Counted from the first letter of the stretch, positions 8,896 to 18,082 are shown. The stretch: DNA of 64,000 nt from Archangium lansingense (GCF_026626635.1 NZ_JAPNKA010000001.1:1-64000); one strand, 5' to 3'. Made by a program: numbers and translations. Notes: generated by a model not told the origin, from the letters alone.

Positions 8896-9578
8896 TTCTT
8901 CGGAGCTCCGGACGTGGGCTGGAGGGTAACGCTCCCGAGGAAGCGCTCCTTCCCAATCAGGTCCAGCGTACGGCGAGCCGAGGTGTAATCCGAAGTGCCG
9001 AGTGAGACGCACAGCAGCGCCCGCTCGGCCGCCAGGGCGACTTCCAGGCCCACGGGGTTGGCCACCACGGAGTCGAGCAGCACCACCACCCGGTCTCCCT
9101 GCTCCACGTAGGCCATCATCTCGGCCACCACGTGCTGGGCGGCGCCGAGCTCCAGGCCTTCCGCGTCCAGGAAGTGCACCGGCGTGCTGCTCTGCTTGTT
9201 GGCCACCTCGAGGATGGCCTGCACCACCTGCAGTCCAGAGCCGCTCTCGTGCGAGGGCACCACCACCAGCGACGACCACCGGCCGCGCTGGTTGAGCATC
9301 GCCCACAGGTGCAGCAGGGTGCTGGAGGGGGCGGAGCTGGCGGGCTTCTGCTGAGGAACCGGCTGCTGCTGCTGGGGCTGCTGCTGCTCGATGAGCTCGG
9401 TCGTACCTTCCCCGTTGGGGGGCGGTCCCGGAGGAGACGCGAGAGCGGACTGCGGGCGGGTGCCACGAACCACCGACAGCGGCTGCACCACTCGCCGCTG
9501 GTCCGGTGGATTCGGACCTCCGTTCCGCGAGCCACCCTTGGTCTTCTTGTCGCGAGGCTCGAACATGGACAAAGCCAT
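8892..9578 (-). CDS. Degenerate BY-kinase/ParA-like ATPase domain protein in the EPS operon
   Basis: This 228-aa protein (start ATG 9578; ATG 9605 or 9566 are possible, none with a good ribosome site) has a basic, Pro/Gln-rich N-terminus (about 1-95, with a QQQPQQQQP stretch). The C-terminal domain follows the order of strands and helices of Wzc/CpsD tyrosine kinases. The Walker A position reads SHESGSGLQV rather than GxxxxGKS/T and the Walker A' position reads VVVLLDSV. The lysine is missing, so it is probably catalytically dead. It overlaps the GT-acetyltransferase gene by 4 nt. EpsV in this locus is a Wzc lacking its kinase domain, so this may be a regulatory stand-in that docks on EpsV or Wzy. 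The fold assignment is an inference from motif spacing. Confidence 0.6.
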   Translation of the reverse strand: MALSMFEPRDKKTKGGSRNGGPNPPDQRRVVQPLSVVRGTRPQSALASPPGPPPNGEGTTELIEQQQPQQQQPVPQQKPASSAPSSTLLHLWAMLNQRGRWSSLVVVPSHESGSGLQVVQAILEVANKQSSTPVHFLDAEGLELGAAQHVVAEMMAYVEQGDRVVVLLDSVVANPVGLEVALAAERALLCVSLGTSDYTSARRTLDLIGKERFLGSVTLQPTSGAPKK

Positions 9579-9673
9579 GTTACCGCGTTGCCGGGCGTTT
9601 GGCATCTCGGAAGAGGCGGAACCAGGGCCCTGAGTGTCGTATTTTCGTGGCCTCTTCGGTCTGCGGTGCGGTA

Positions 9674-11206
9674 TCATACCAGATTTCCTACTGGGCTGGC
9701 CGATTTCTCAGTCTCTGAGACTTCTTTTCGTCGAGGCTGAGGCGCCGGCCACGCATTGGTCACCGTGGCCAGCTTTCCGGAGCAGGTGGCCGCCATCGCC
9801 ACCAGGATGGTGCCCAGCCAGCTGATGGTCCCCATGTCGCCGAAGCACTGGTTGATATAGGCCACAATCACCGACATGGCCACCAATCCGCCAGCGCGGG
9901 CCTCCGGCTCATGGGCGCGGTGGTAGGCGCGGACTGTCAGGAACATGGCGATGGAGATCCACGCCCAGATGCCCGAGAAGCCGATGATGCCGCCGTAGGC
10001 GAGCATTCCGAGGACGGAGTTGTGGGGGTGGTAGAGGTAGTCGGCGAAGGCGTGGGAGATGTCCGGCAGCTTTATTTTTTCGAGGAAGGGGTGCCCCCAG
10101 CCGGTGCCGAGGATGGGGTGCTGCTCCCAGGTGTAGACGACGTCGATGTTCTCGATGTCGCGGTAGTCGAGCTGCCCCTTCTGGAGGTTCTCGCCCTCCA
10201 CCAGGGACTTGAAGATGCCGACGATGCCGAAGATGCCGGTGGGGTTCTGCCAGCCCACGGCGAGGTAGAAGGGGAAGAGGGGCGCCACGAACATGCCGGC
10301 GCGGGTGGCATAGCGCTTCACCCAGCTCCACGGGCTGACGACGTACACGGCGATGAGGCTCAGCGTGAAGCTGACGTAGGCCAGGCGCCGGTCGTTGTAG
10401 TGCATGCCCATGAGGATGACGGAGCACACCCAGACCATGCGCCAGAAGTTCTTGCGGATGGGCTGCTCCATCCACGAGCTGACGGCGATGACCAGGCCGG
10501 TGACGTACAGCACCGTGTCCGAGTGCGTGGTGGCGTACTCGTGGTACAGGCCGCGGGGCCGGGCGATGGTGAGGATGAAGAAGGCGCCCAGGAAGGCCTT
10601 CACGCAGCAGCCCACGATGACGATGCGCCCGATGGTGCGGAAGTCCTCGGGGCCGCGCAGGGCGACGTTGAAGAGCGCGATCAGCAGGGGTATCACCAGC
10701 ATCTGGTGCCACTGCCACTTGGCGACGACCGAGTTGCCGCCGTTGATGTAGATGCCCCACACCTGCACCCAGAGGATGGTGGCCGTCTGGAGGAGCAGCC
10801 CGAGGACGAGTGGCTTGGGCAGCGGCGGCGTGGGAGGGCCATCGATGGTGATGCCCATGGCGCGCCGGTAGGCATTGAGCCCCAGCAGGCCAACGGTGGC
10901 CAGGTCAATGAGGGGCAGGGACATGCCCGGCTTGGTGAAGAGCAGCAGGCCGGGGAAGTACAGCGGCGACTGCCAGTGGCCTTCGTAGGGCACCTCGGTG
11001 ACGAGGTCCACCGTGACGGCCATGGCGAAGAGCGCGAGCGCCAGCGTGCGTATCTTCTGCTGGCACACCCACCACCCGCCGACGACGGCCGCCACCGGCA
11101 GCAGCGCGACGGCCGGGGCGAGGACGAGCAGGCCCAGAGTCGCCAGCACCAGCAGGGCCAGCGACGCCATGAAGACGAGAGGGCGGGAGAGGAAATCCTG
11201 GATCAT
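9674..11206 (-). CDS. wzy: Wzy-type polysaccharide polymerase (O-antigen ligase/polymerase family)
   Basis: This 510-aa, very hydrophobic protein has about 11-12 membrane segments and one long periplasmic loop in the C-terminal half (about residues 330-400). That loop contains the WEQHPILGTGWG and HPHNSVLGML motifs typical of the Wzy_C family. The family joins undecaprenyl-linked repeat units into polymer on the periplasmic face. It lies between epsU and the degenerate ATPase in the co-directional EPS operon, so it is the EPS polymerase by context. The ATG at 11206 has only a weak ribosome site. Confidence 0.85.
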   Translation of the reverse strand: MIQDFLSRPLVFMASLALLVLATLGLLVLAPAVALLPVAAVVGGWWVCQQKIRTLALALFAMAVTVDLVTEVPYEGHWQSPLYFPGLLLFTKPGMSLPLIDLATVGLLGLNAYRRAMGITIDGPPTPPLPKPLVLGLLLQTATILWVQVWGIYINGGNSVVAKWQWHQMLVIPLLIALFNVALRGPEDFRTIGRIVIVGCCVKAFLGAFFILTIARPRGLYHEYATTHSDTVLYVTGLVIAVSSWMEQPIRKNFWRMVWVCSVILMGMHYNDRRLAYVSFTLSLIAVYVVSPWSWVKRYATRAGMFVAPLFPFYLAVGWQNPTGIFGIVGIFKSLVEGENLQKGQLDYRDIENIDVVYTWEQHPILGTGWGHPFLEKIKLPDISHAFADYLYHPHNSVLGMLAYGGIIGFSGIWAWISIAMFLTVRAYHRAHEPEARAGGLVAMSVIVAYINQCFGDMGTISWLGTILVAMAATCSGKLATVTNAWPAPQPRRKEVSETEKSASPVGNLV

Positions 11207-11238
11207 CGTCCGGAGCGGGCCGAGCTTCCGCCGTCAGC

Positions 11239-12429
11239 TCAGGGCTTGGGGGCCTCGCGCGTGGTGCGCACCCACTCGCCCTTCTTCTCCTCGGGACGGC
11301 TGAGCACCAGCCAGACCTTCCAGGCCACGTAGAAGGGCGCCCACGCCAGGGCCGTGAGGCCCGACAGGCCCATGCCGGACACCCACCAGCCGCGCATCAC
11401 GTAGAGCACCAGCGCCAGCAGGCTCGCCGCCGCCGCGTACGCGGACAGCGCCAAGTGCCCCTGCCACAGCGACAGTGCCCCCGAGGCCACCGCCACGGCC
11501 ACCGCGCCCAGCGCCACCCAGCTCAGCGGCGGCACCAGCAGGTCCACGGCCAGGTCCACCAACACCTTGTCGCCCTTGCGCAGGCCCTCGGCGAGCAGCG
11601 GCAGGCCGAACTTGCGCGTCATCGCCATGCGCCCGCCATCCCAGCGGCGGCGCTGCGAGCGCGCGGCCTTCTCGCTCGTCACCATCTCACCCAGCGCCTC
11701 GGCCTCCCAGGCGTAGTGCACGCGCTGGCCGGCCTTGCCCAGGCGGATGCCGTACTCCAGGTCCTCCACGATGGAGAAGGCCTCGTGAGGCACCTGGCGG
11801 ATGATGGCGTGGGTGAAGCACATGCCGTTGCCGCGCAGGCCGCACGAGACGCCCAGCCGCTCACGGCCCAGCGAGCGCACCTTGTGGAAGAGCGCCATGG
11901 CCACGGCCATCAGCCGCGTGCGCCACGAGGCATGCGGGTTGAGCACGCCGTAGTGCGCCTGCACCGCCTGTGCACCCGCCTCCAGCCGCAGCCCGAAGGC
12001 GTGCAGCAGGTTGGACGTCACCTCGGTGTCCGCGTCCACCACCACCACCGCGTCGGCGAAGCCGTCCACCAGGCTCCGCTCGAAGGCGAGCTGGAGGGCA
12101 TAACCCTTGCCGCGCAGCTCCTTGTTGTGGCGCACCAGCACCGTGGCGCCGGCCTCTCCCGCCCGGTCCGCCGTGGCGTCCGAGCAGTTGTCCGCCACCA
12201 CGATGATGCGCCGCAGCTCCACCGGGTAGTCGATGCGGGAGAGGTTGGACACCGTGCGGGCGATGCCAGCCTCCTCGTTGTGCGCCGGGATGATGATGTC
12301 GAACTTGAGCCGCGGCGCCACCTGGGGCGGTGCTTCCTTCTTCCCCGACAGGAGCGTGAGGAGCAGGAGGTAGCCCGTGGCGGCGAGCACCGGCAGGGCC
12401 AGGAGGACGAGCAGCAGGTCGAGAATCAT
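11239..12429 (-). CDS. epsU: EpsU-like membrane glycosyltransferase, family 2
   Basis: This 396-aa protein has an N-terminal membrane helix (1-26), a processive-type GT2 core (about 40-270) and three or more C-terminal membrane helices. Visible motifs are IIIPAHNEE, the metal-binding DAD near residue 132, GNGMCF, EDLEYGIRL and QRRRW (Q-x-x-R-W), the set seen in cellulose-synthase-like enzymes. It follows epsV by 33 bp as in M. xanthus, where EpsU is the GT encoded beside EpsV. It should add a sugar to the lipid-linked EPS repeat unit. Confidence 0.85.
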   Translation of the reverse strand: MILDLLLVLLALPVLAATGYLLLLTLLSGKKEAPPQVAPRLKFDIIIPAHNEEAGIARTVSNLSRIDYPVELRRIIVVADNCSDATADRAGEAGATVLVRHNKELRGKGYALQLAFERSLVDGFADAVVVVDADTEVTSNLLHAFGLRLEAGAQAVQAHYGVLNPHASWRTRLMAVAMALFHKVRSLGRERLGVSCGLRGNGMCFTHAIIRQVPHEAFSIVEDLEYGIRLGKAGQRVHYAWEAEALGEMVTSEKAARSQRRRWDGGRMAMTRKFGLPLLAEGLRKGDKVLVDLAVDLLVPPLSWVALGAVAVAVASGALSLWQGHLALSAYAAAASLLALVLYVMRGWWVSGMGLSGLTALAWAPFYVAWKVWLVLSRPEEKKGEWVRTTREAPKP

Positions 12430-12462
12430 GGAGGCGGACTTCGATGAGGACTTCGGGAGGAG

Positions 12463-13977
12463 CTAGCGGGTGGAAGAGGAGGTCGGAGTGTCGAAGTGGG
12501 GTGCCTCCAGCTCAGCGAGGACGGGCAGCCCCAGTCCGCGCCGGACCTGCCAGGCCTGCAAGAGCTGGCCGCTGAGCACGTCGCGCGCGAGCGCCGCGAA
12601 GACGCCCAGCAGCAGCCCCGCGAAGATGCCGCCGAGGGCGATCACCTTCGCGTTGGGCTTCACCGGGGTGCGGGGGAACTCGGCCGGAGTGAGCAGGGTG
12701 TAGCGGTACTTGAAGGAGGCCTCGGCGATGTCGCGCTCCAGCTTCGCGGAGTCGATGCGCTTGCGCAGCTGCTGCATGATGATGGTGCGCGACTGCAGCT
12801 CGTCCAGGGACGAGACCGCCTGGGGATTCTCTCGCACCGCCGGGAGGATGCCCATCAGCACGCGCTCCAGGCCGTACGGGTCCGGCACCGGCTCGTCGGG
12901 GAACGGCACCGAGCCACCGCCGAAGCGCTCGTACTCCTGGGTCAGCTCATCCTCCTCGTTCTGCAACACCGCCGTATTCGGCGAGCCCTTGGCCCGCAGC
13001 CCGGCGATGCGCTGCTGGAGCTCGAGGATGTTCGGGTGGTTCTCCCCGTACAGCTTGCGCTGCGCCACCAACTCCGCGTTGAGCCCTTCCAGGCGCCGGT
13101 TGTGCTGCTCCTCGGAGTCCGAGATGGCGCGCCGCTTGGAGCGGATGAGGAAGCGCAGCTCCGCCAGGTGCTGGTTCGTGTTGAAGCCGCCCACGCGCGG
13201 ATCACCCACCGCGCGACGGCGCTCGATCATGATCTGCGCGAAGATCTTGTCGAACTCGCCGAAAGCCTTCTTGTAGTTCTCGTTGGCGACCTTCGCATGC
13301 TCCTCGAGGATGCTGAGCGCGTCGGTGATGCTGGCGAGCTCCTCCTTCTGGCGTGCCTCGAGGAAGCTCTGCTGCGCGGCCTCCACCAGCTCGTAGGCGA
13401 GCTGAGGATCCGGCCAGGTGATGCCAATGGCCACCTTGCCGTCCTCGGTGTTCACGAAGAGGGACTTCTCCAGCATGCCCACCATGGCATCCAGCTTGAT
13501 GTCCTCGCTGGGGCGCCCGGACAGCAGGTGCATCACCGAGTCCTTGAAGCGCAGCAGCGGGGCGCGCGTGGCATCCCAGCGGTCCAGCAGGTTCACCCGC
13601 TTGATGATCGCCACCAGGTTCTCGCGGCGCATCACCGCCTGGGCGGCCGAGCGCGTCACCGAGTCCACCTCGCCGGGCGGGCGCAGGGGGTTGGGCGGAT
13701 CAGGATCCAACGCCGCGATGCGGTCCGGGTTGACCAGCGCGGCGATGGTGGAGGCACGCTTGGGCAGCAGCGAGGCCTCGGAGTAGTAGCTGCGCGGCAG
13801 GAACTTGGCGAGCGCCAGCCCCAGCGCCGCCGTCACCACGAAGGTGGCCAGCGCCAGCAGCTTGTGGCGCAGCACCGCGTTCTTCACGAAGCCGATGTAG
13901 TCGCGCAGCGCCTCCCAGTCGAAGATCTGGGCCTGCGCGCGCTCCACCTCGGGCAGCTCGTCACGGGACTGGGCCAT
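12463..13977 (-). CDS. epsV: EpsV, Wzc-type polysaccharide co-polymerase without kinase domain
   Basis: This 504-aa protein has the chain-length-determinant (Wzz) layout: a cytoplasmic N-terminus, TM1 (about 38-58), a large periplasmic alpha-helical coiled-coil region (about 60-450), and TM2 (about 455-475) preceded by the proline-rich RTPVKPNAKV motif. It ends about 30 residues after TM2 and so lacks the BY-kinase domain of classical Wzc. It bridges the Wzy polymerase and the outer-membrane exporter EpsY. The start lies 6 nt after the stop of the response regulator gene, with its AGGAGG inside that gene's end. Confidence 0.88.
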   Translation of the reverse strand: MAQSRDELPEVERAQAQIFDWEALRDYIGFVKNAVLRHKLLALATFVVTAALGLALAKFLPRSYYSEASLLPKRASTIAALVNPDRIAALDPDPPNPLRPPGEVDSVTRSAAQAVMRRENLVAIIKRVNLLDRWDATRAPLLRFKDSVMHLLSGRPSEDIKLDAMVGMLEKSLFVNTEDGKVAIGITWPDPQLAYELVEAAQQSFLEARQKEELASITDALSILEEHAKVANENYKKAFGEFDKIFAQIMIERRRAVGDPRVGGFNTNQHLAELRFLIRSKRRAISDSEEQHNRRLEGLNAELVAQRKLYGENHPNILELQQRIAGLRAKGSPNTAVLQNEEDELTQEYERFGGGSVPFPDEPVPDPYGLERVLMGILPAVRENPQAVSSLDELQSRTIIMQQLRKRIDSAKLERDIAEASFKYRYTLLTPAEFPRTPVKPNAKVIALGGIFAGLLLGVFAALARDVLSGQLLQAWQVRRGLGLPVLAELEAPHFDTPTSSSTR

Positions 13978-13983
13978 GGCCCT

Positions 13984-14382
13984 CTACGCCTCCTTCCTCG
14001 GGCGCGCCGCCATCACACGCTCCACCTGCTGGCGCAGCTCCTCGGGGGTGAAGGGCTTGATGAGGTAGCCGCTCGCGCCTGCCTCCTCGGCCTGCGCGCG
14101 GTCCATCGTCTGCGTGCGCGCGGAGATCATCAGCACTGGCACGTCCTGCAGGCCCGGCGTGGCGCGGATGTGCTCGCACACTTCGTAGCCGGAGATGTCC
14201 GGCAGAGTCAGGTCCAGACACACCAGGTCCGGACGCTCCACGGCCAACAGCTCCTTGGCCGCCTGCCCGCTGAAGGCCTCCAGCACGCGGGTGTAACCGA
14301 TGCTCTGCAGCATGTCGCTGAGCATCCTGCGGAACATGGGCGAGTCCTCGACGACGAGGACGGTTGTTCCTTGCTGCTGCAT
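13984..14382 (-). CDS. Single-domain CheY-like response regulator
   Basis: The 132-aa protein is a bare receiver domain: acidic pair E12-D13, phosphoacceptor D57 (in LVCLDLTLPD), Ser87 and Lys109 all fit the canonical geometry. There is no output domain, so it must act by protein contact. It is sandwiched between the 57-aa membrane protein gene and epsV with tight spacing, arguing that it modulates the export machinery or is the receiver of an EPS-controlling kinase. No histidine kinase gene is in the window. A GAGAGA ribosome site precedes the ATG. Confidence 0.9.
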   Translation of the reverse strand: MQQQGTTVLVVEDSPMFRRMLSDMLQSIGYTRVLEAFSGQAAKELLAVERPDLVCLDLTLPDISGYEVCEHIRATPGLQDVPVLMISARTQTMDRAQAEEAGASGYLIKPFTPEELRQQVERVMAARPRKEA

Positions 14383-14402
14383 AGAATCTCTCAGGCCTTT
14401 TC

Positions 14403-14576
14403 TCAGTCTTCCATCTGCGTCCAGACCACCAGGACGAGGAAGGCGTAGATGAAGTTGTACGCCACGAACATCACCACTGCCCGTTTTACGCCCCGCACTG
14501 CGTTGCGTTCGCGCGCCGCCAGGCTCGGCAGGATGAGGATGGCGTACAGCACCGACATCAGGATGAACTTCTTCAT
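14403..14576 (-). CDS. 57-aa two-helix membrane protein within the EPS operon
   Basis: A short gene runs from ATG 14576 to TGA 14403, 12 bp after the epsX stop and 20 bp before the response regulator. The peptide begins MKKFILMSVLYAILILPS and has two hydrophobic helices (about 3-19 and 34-53) joined by a basic loop (ARERNAVRGVKR). Its composition and co-directional tight packing argue for a real gene. From memory, the M. xanthus eps locus has one unnamed gene in the same slot between the beta-barrel and regulator genes. Function unknown; a small inner-membrane subunit of the export complex is possible. Confidence 0.65.
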   Translation of the reverse strand: MKKFILMSVLYAILILPSLAARERNAVRGVKRAVVMFVAYNFIYAFLVLVVWTQMED

Positions 14577-14588
14577 GGCCTGGTGCGC

Positions 14589-15809
14589 CTAAAGCCTACC
14601 ACGGTCATAGCGGACCACCAATCCAACGCTGGTGTACCACTGGCTGACAGGTTGATGGCCAATGACCACGTGCTTTGTCCAGGTGTACCAGCCCTTCCCC
14701 TGCATGAAGAGGTAGCGGGAGAGCGGCAGCGGATAGAGCGCCTCGATTTCAGCGCGCATCTCGGCGTCGCCGCGGTGGACGCCACTGGTGAGCGGGTGGG
14801 CGTAGCGGAGTTTCCCCAGCACCTTGGCCTCGCGCCGGCCCTTCCACTCCAGGTCGAGCCCCACATCGGCTCGGGGGATGAGCTGGGTGCTAAGGGGATC
14901 CATGTATGGCAGATAACGCGCGCGCACCTTGGCCTGTACCGGCCAATGGTTGCCAAGGGGAACGGGGGCTTTGAGCGAGGTTTCCAGGGTGGGCATGACC
15001 ACGCTGGTTGGCAACTCGTCTGGTCGCCGAGGGTACGTCCGACCCACCGCGATACCAGGCTCGACGCTCAGGTCCACCAGGGGGGAGAACTGGTGCTGGA
15101 GGCCGGGCGCGAACTGGAGGAGGGAATCGCGGTTGCCGGTGGAGAAGGCCACGTCCCGGCCGTACAGCGACAGGGTGAAGGAGTCGCGGGGCGTGACGCC
15201 ATAGAAGGCCTGCACGCGCAGCTCGGGGTAGCGCTGTTGCGGGTAGGCCGCGTCGCCGCGCTTCAAGGGACGTACGGGGCCATCCAGCAGACCGTTGACG
15301 ACCCAACCGAGTGTGCCGGCGATGGCCAGGCGCTTGATGCCGAGCGACGTCCAGAAGCCCGCCGCGGTCTCCGTGTAGATGTAGGCGCTGTCCTTGCGGT
15401 ACGTCTTGGCGGCAGGTACCGCCGGAAGGCTGCCCGTCCCGGGGCCCCCGTAGTTCTCGAAGGGGAAGTTGCCGAAGGTCGTGGTGTGGACGCCCAGCAG
15501 GTAGAAGTCGCGGCGGATTTTGTAGTCGGCGCGCGTGTAGACGGACTGGAGGATCTCCAGCGACGGGCGCGCGAACGCCTGGCGGATGAGGAACTGCGGC
15601 TCGTAGGCGAACTTCACCTCGAGCAGGTTGGTGTAGAGGACGCCCTCCAGGCGCGGGACGACGAGGAGGTCGTTCAACACCGGGGAGCTCGGCGTCTCGG
15701 TGAGCAGCGGCGTGCGGACGACGGACTCGAGGCGGGCCGAGGCCTTGTATTTGACGGCCGGTGCGGAGGCCACCAGCAGCCAGCCGAGGGCCAGTGCGGG
15801 CAGCGCCAT
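14589..15809 (-). CDS. epsX: EpsX-like outer-membrane beta-barrel for EPS export
   Basis: This 406-aa protein has a cleavable signal peptide (about 1-18) and then alternating amphipathic strands rich in aromatic residues (for example FYLLGVHTTTFG, YTSVGLVVRYDRGRL), ending as beta-barrels do. It lies 4 nt after epsY. In M. xanthus an 18-stranded barrel (EpsX/WzpX) is encoded beside the OPX protein and is thought to provide the outer-membrane pore that short OPX proteins lack. The position here supports the same role. The strand count was not computed. Confidence 0.78.
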   Translation of the reverse strand: MALPALALGWLLVASAPAVKYKASARLESVVRTPLLTETPSSPVLNDLLVVPRLEGVLYTNLLEVKFAYEPQFLIRQAFARPSLEILQSVYTRADYKIRRDFYLLGVHTTTFGNFPFENYGGPGTGSLPAVPAAKTYRKDSAYIYTETAAGFWTSLGIKRLAIAGTLGWVVNGLLDGPVRPLKRGDAAYPQQRYPELRVQAFYGVTPRDSFTLSLYGRDVAFSTGNRDSLLQFAPGLQHQFSPLVDLSVEPGIAVGRTYPRRPDELPTSVVMPTLETSLKAPVPLGNHWPVQAKVRARYLPYMDPLSTQLIPRADVGLDLEWKGRREAKVLGKLRYAHPLTSGVHRGDAEMRAEIEALYPLPLSRYLFMQGKGWYTWTKHVVIGHQPVSQWYTSVGLVVRYDRGRL

Positions 15810-15813
15810 GGGT

Positions 15814-16458
15814 TTACTCCACCACCAGCACGTCGCCCGTCTTCAGACGGAAGGTCGGGGCGGAGCCCTCGTTGCGCGTGAGGGCCTCGTAGGTGAAGCG
15901 GATGCGCACCGGGGTGGGGTAGCCGGGCTCCCTGCGCAGCACGTAGATGGCGTCGTCGCGCGCGTAGTCGGTGAAGCCGCCGGCCTCGGAGAGCGCCTGC
16001 AGCGGACCGGAGCCCGAGTCGAGCAGCTTCTTGCCCGGGTTGCGCACCTCGCCGAGCACGGAAATCTTCACGGGCTGGGCCTCGTCCACGATGACGGTGA
16101 CGACGGGGTTGGCCACCAGGTCCTTGAGCTTCTGCTCCATGGCGCGGGCCAGCGCGGCGGGAGTCGACCCGGCGGCGTCCACGTCGTTGAGGAGCGGCAG
16201 GCTGATGCGGCCATCATCGCGCACGCGCAGGCGCGAGGTGAGCTCGCGCTGGTTCCACACGTTGACGTTGAGGATGTCGCCCTTGCGGATGACGTAGCTG
16301 TCGTCCTGCTGCTGGACCTGGGGCTCGCGGTAGTCGTCCACCCAGACGAAGCGGCCCGGCTGGTAGCAGGCCGACAGCAGCAGGAGCGTGGCCAGCAGGG
16401 GCCAGCGGCGGAGGGAGTGGAGGGAGGGCATGCTCATGGTGGACAGAGAGGGCTTCAT
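15814..16458 (-). CDS. epsY: EpsY, short OPX (Wza-type) polysaccharide export lipoprotein
   Basis: This 214-aa lipoprotein (lipobox LLSAC, Cys31) has a Poly_export domain (about 50-130, with YVIRKGDILNVNVW) followed by an SLBB domain (about 130-210, with ISVLGEVRNPGK). It ends without the C-terminal amphipathic helix by which E. coli Wza crosses the outer membrane, making it a short-class OPX that needs a partner barrel (EpsX next door). The ATG overlaps the wzx stop (ATGA), so it is co-translated with the flippase. Confidence 0.9.
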   Translation of the reverse strand: MKPSLSTMSMPSLHSLRRWPLLATLLLLSACYQPGRFVWVDDYREPQVQQQDDSYVIRKGDILNVNVWNQRELTSRLRVRDDGRISLPLLNDVDAAGSTPAALARAMEQKLKDLVANPVVTVIVDEAQPVKISVLGEVRNPGKKLLDSGSGPLQALSEAGGFTDYARDDAIYVLRREPGYPTPVRIRFTYEALTRNEGSAPTFRLKTGDVLVVE

Positions 16459-17990
16459 GCGGCGCGGACCTCGGAGGAAGGCGGTCCGGAGGGAGGCGGC
16501 TCGGCGGCGGCCTGGGGCTTGCGGCGGTTGCGCACCATGCGCACCAGTCCGAGCACCTCGTCCTTACGCACCGCACCGGTGAGGAGGATGAGGGAGAGGT
16601 AGACGGTGCCATCCACCACCAGCCGGGCGAGGCCGCGCACCAGGTCTCGCTCATCGAGTCCCAGCTGGCCCAGCAGCAGGTGGACGGCGGTGACGCTGGC
16701 GCACACCCCGAGCGTCTTGCCCAGCACGGCGAGCGAGCGCGCGTCCCAGGCCCGTGAGCCGATGGCGTACACGAGGATGATGGTGACGAGCACCTCGCAG
16801 GTGGCCAGGGTGATGGCGGTGGCACTCGCGCCGCCCGCGGGACCCAGCCAGCGCAGGAAGGGCGGGATGAGCAGCAGGTTGAGCACCGGGTTGAGCACCG
16901 CGGCCAGGATGGAGGTGCGCGTCACCGTCCAGGTGCGGTTGGCAGCCATCAGCCAACTGCCGCACACCGTGGCCACGTAGGTGAGCACGAAGATGGGGGC
17001 GAGCAGCCGCAGCACCGGCGCGGCCGGTAGGTACTCCTCGCCGATCAGCAGCCGCACCCATGTCTCGGAGCCCAGTGCCAGCGCGAGCGTCACGGGGACG
17101 GACACGGAGACGACGCCCTCCAGCCCCAGGCGGAGAATCCGGGTGGACTCCTCCTGGGAGGTGGCCGCCGCGCGTGACATCATTGGCAGCAGCACCCAGC
17201 CGAGGATGGGCGAGAGCAGCATCGTCATGCCGGCAATCCCCCAGACGGCGCCGTAGTAACCCACCTCCGTCTTGTTGGCCACCATGCCGAGGATGCTGAC
17301 ATCCACGCGGCCGTTGGTGGCCAGCGCCGCCTCGTTGATGAAGAAGGGCAGGGCGGCCGTCAGCGCGGTGACGGTGGAGCGCGCGTCCAGCCGCAGCTTC
17401 AGTTCTGCGTGCTTGCGCGTGAGGTGGAAGAGGAACACGGCCTTGACGATCTCCGCACCGATGAAGGGCGCGGCGAGCCACGGCAGCGGAGCGCCCAGCA
17501 GCAGCACGAGCACCAGCCCGCTGCCGTTGAGGCACTTCATCACCACATGGGCCACGGACAGCCCATCCACCTTCTCGCGGGCGTGCAGGACGGCGGCGAG
17601 GATGGCGTTGAGGCGGAAGAAGAACTGGTAGGTGCCCAACAGCAGCGCGAGCAGCTGTACTTCGGGAGGCTCGCCCCCGGCGCGCATGACGAGCAGCATG
17701 GCGCCGATGAGTCCCAGCGCCATCCCGAGCTGCAACAGCAGCGTGCCGCCGAAGAACTCGCTGGCGTGGTCCTTCCGGACGGCCACCTCCTTGCGGATGT
17801 AGACGTCCAGACCCATCGCGCTGAGCACGAAGAAGGCGCCGGAGAAGCCGTTGGCCCAGTTGTACTGGCCATAGCCCATCGGGCCGAGGATGCGAGGCAT
17901 CAGCACCTGCAGGGCGAACGCGATGCCATACGTCACCATCAGCGAGCCGCCCAACTTCACGGCGTTTCGCAAAGAGGTGTGGGCATCCAC
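16455..17990 (-). CDS. wzx: Wzx-type lipid-linked oligosaccharide flippase
   Basis: This protein of about 511 aa has 12-14 membrane helices and belongs to the MOP/Wzx (polysaccharide biosynthesis) family; the N-terminal signature is VMPRILGPMGYGQYNW. It moves the undecaprenyl-linked EPS repeat unit to the periplasmic leaflet. The start is uncertain. GTG 17990 gives a family-like N-terminus. GTG 18080 and ATG 18137 extend it through sequence that does not look like a membrane-protein start and would place an inverted repeat (18083-18096) near or inside the gene. The gene overlaps epsY by 4 nt and diverges from mgtE. Confidence 0.85.
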   Translation of the reverse strand: MDAHTSLRNAVKLGGSLMVTYGIAFALQVLMPRILGPMGYGQYNWANGFSGAFFVLSAMGLDVYIRKEVAVRKDHASEFFGGTLLLQLGMALGLIGAMLLVMRAGGEPPEVQLLALLLGTYQFFFRLNAILAAVLHAREKVDGLSVAHVVMKCLNGSGLVLVLLLGAPLPWLAAPFIGAEIVKAVFLFHLTRKHAELKLRLDARSTVTALTAALPFFINEAALATNGRVDVSILGMVANKTEVGYYGAVWGIAGMTMLLSPILGWVLLPMMSRAAATSQEESTRILRLGLEGVVSVSVPVTLALALGSETWVRLLIGEEYLPAAPVLRLLAPIFVLTYVATVCGSWLMAANRTWTVTRTSILAAVLNPVLNLLLIPPFLRWLGPAGGASATAITLATCEVLVTIILVYAIGSRAWDARSLAVLGKTLGVCASVTAVHLLLGQLGLDERDLVRGLARLVVDGTVYLSLILLTGAVRKDEVLGLVRMVRNRRKPQAAAEPPPSGPPSSEVRAA

Positions 17991-18082
17991 TGCGCTCGTC
18001 TGGGGCGTTTCGATGACAGGTTCCTCGACAGGGATGGCGGCGTCCAGTGAACGACACGGGTACCCCCCCGTCAAATACACGG

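Noticed and set aside
12496..14448. Long plus-strand open frame opposite epsV and the response regulator
   Set aside because: Antisense shadow; the minus-strand genes have recognisable Wzz and receiver domains and ribosome sites.
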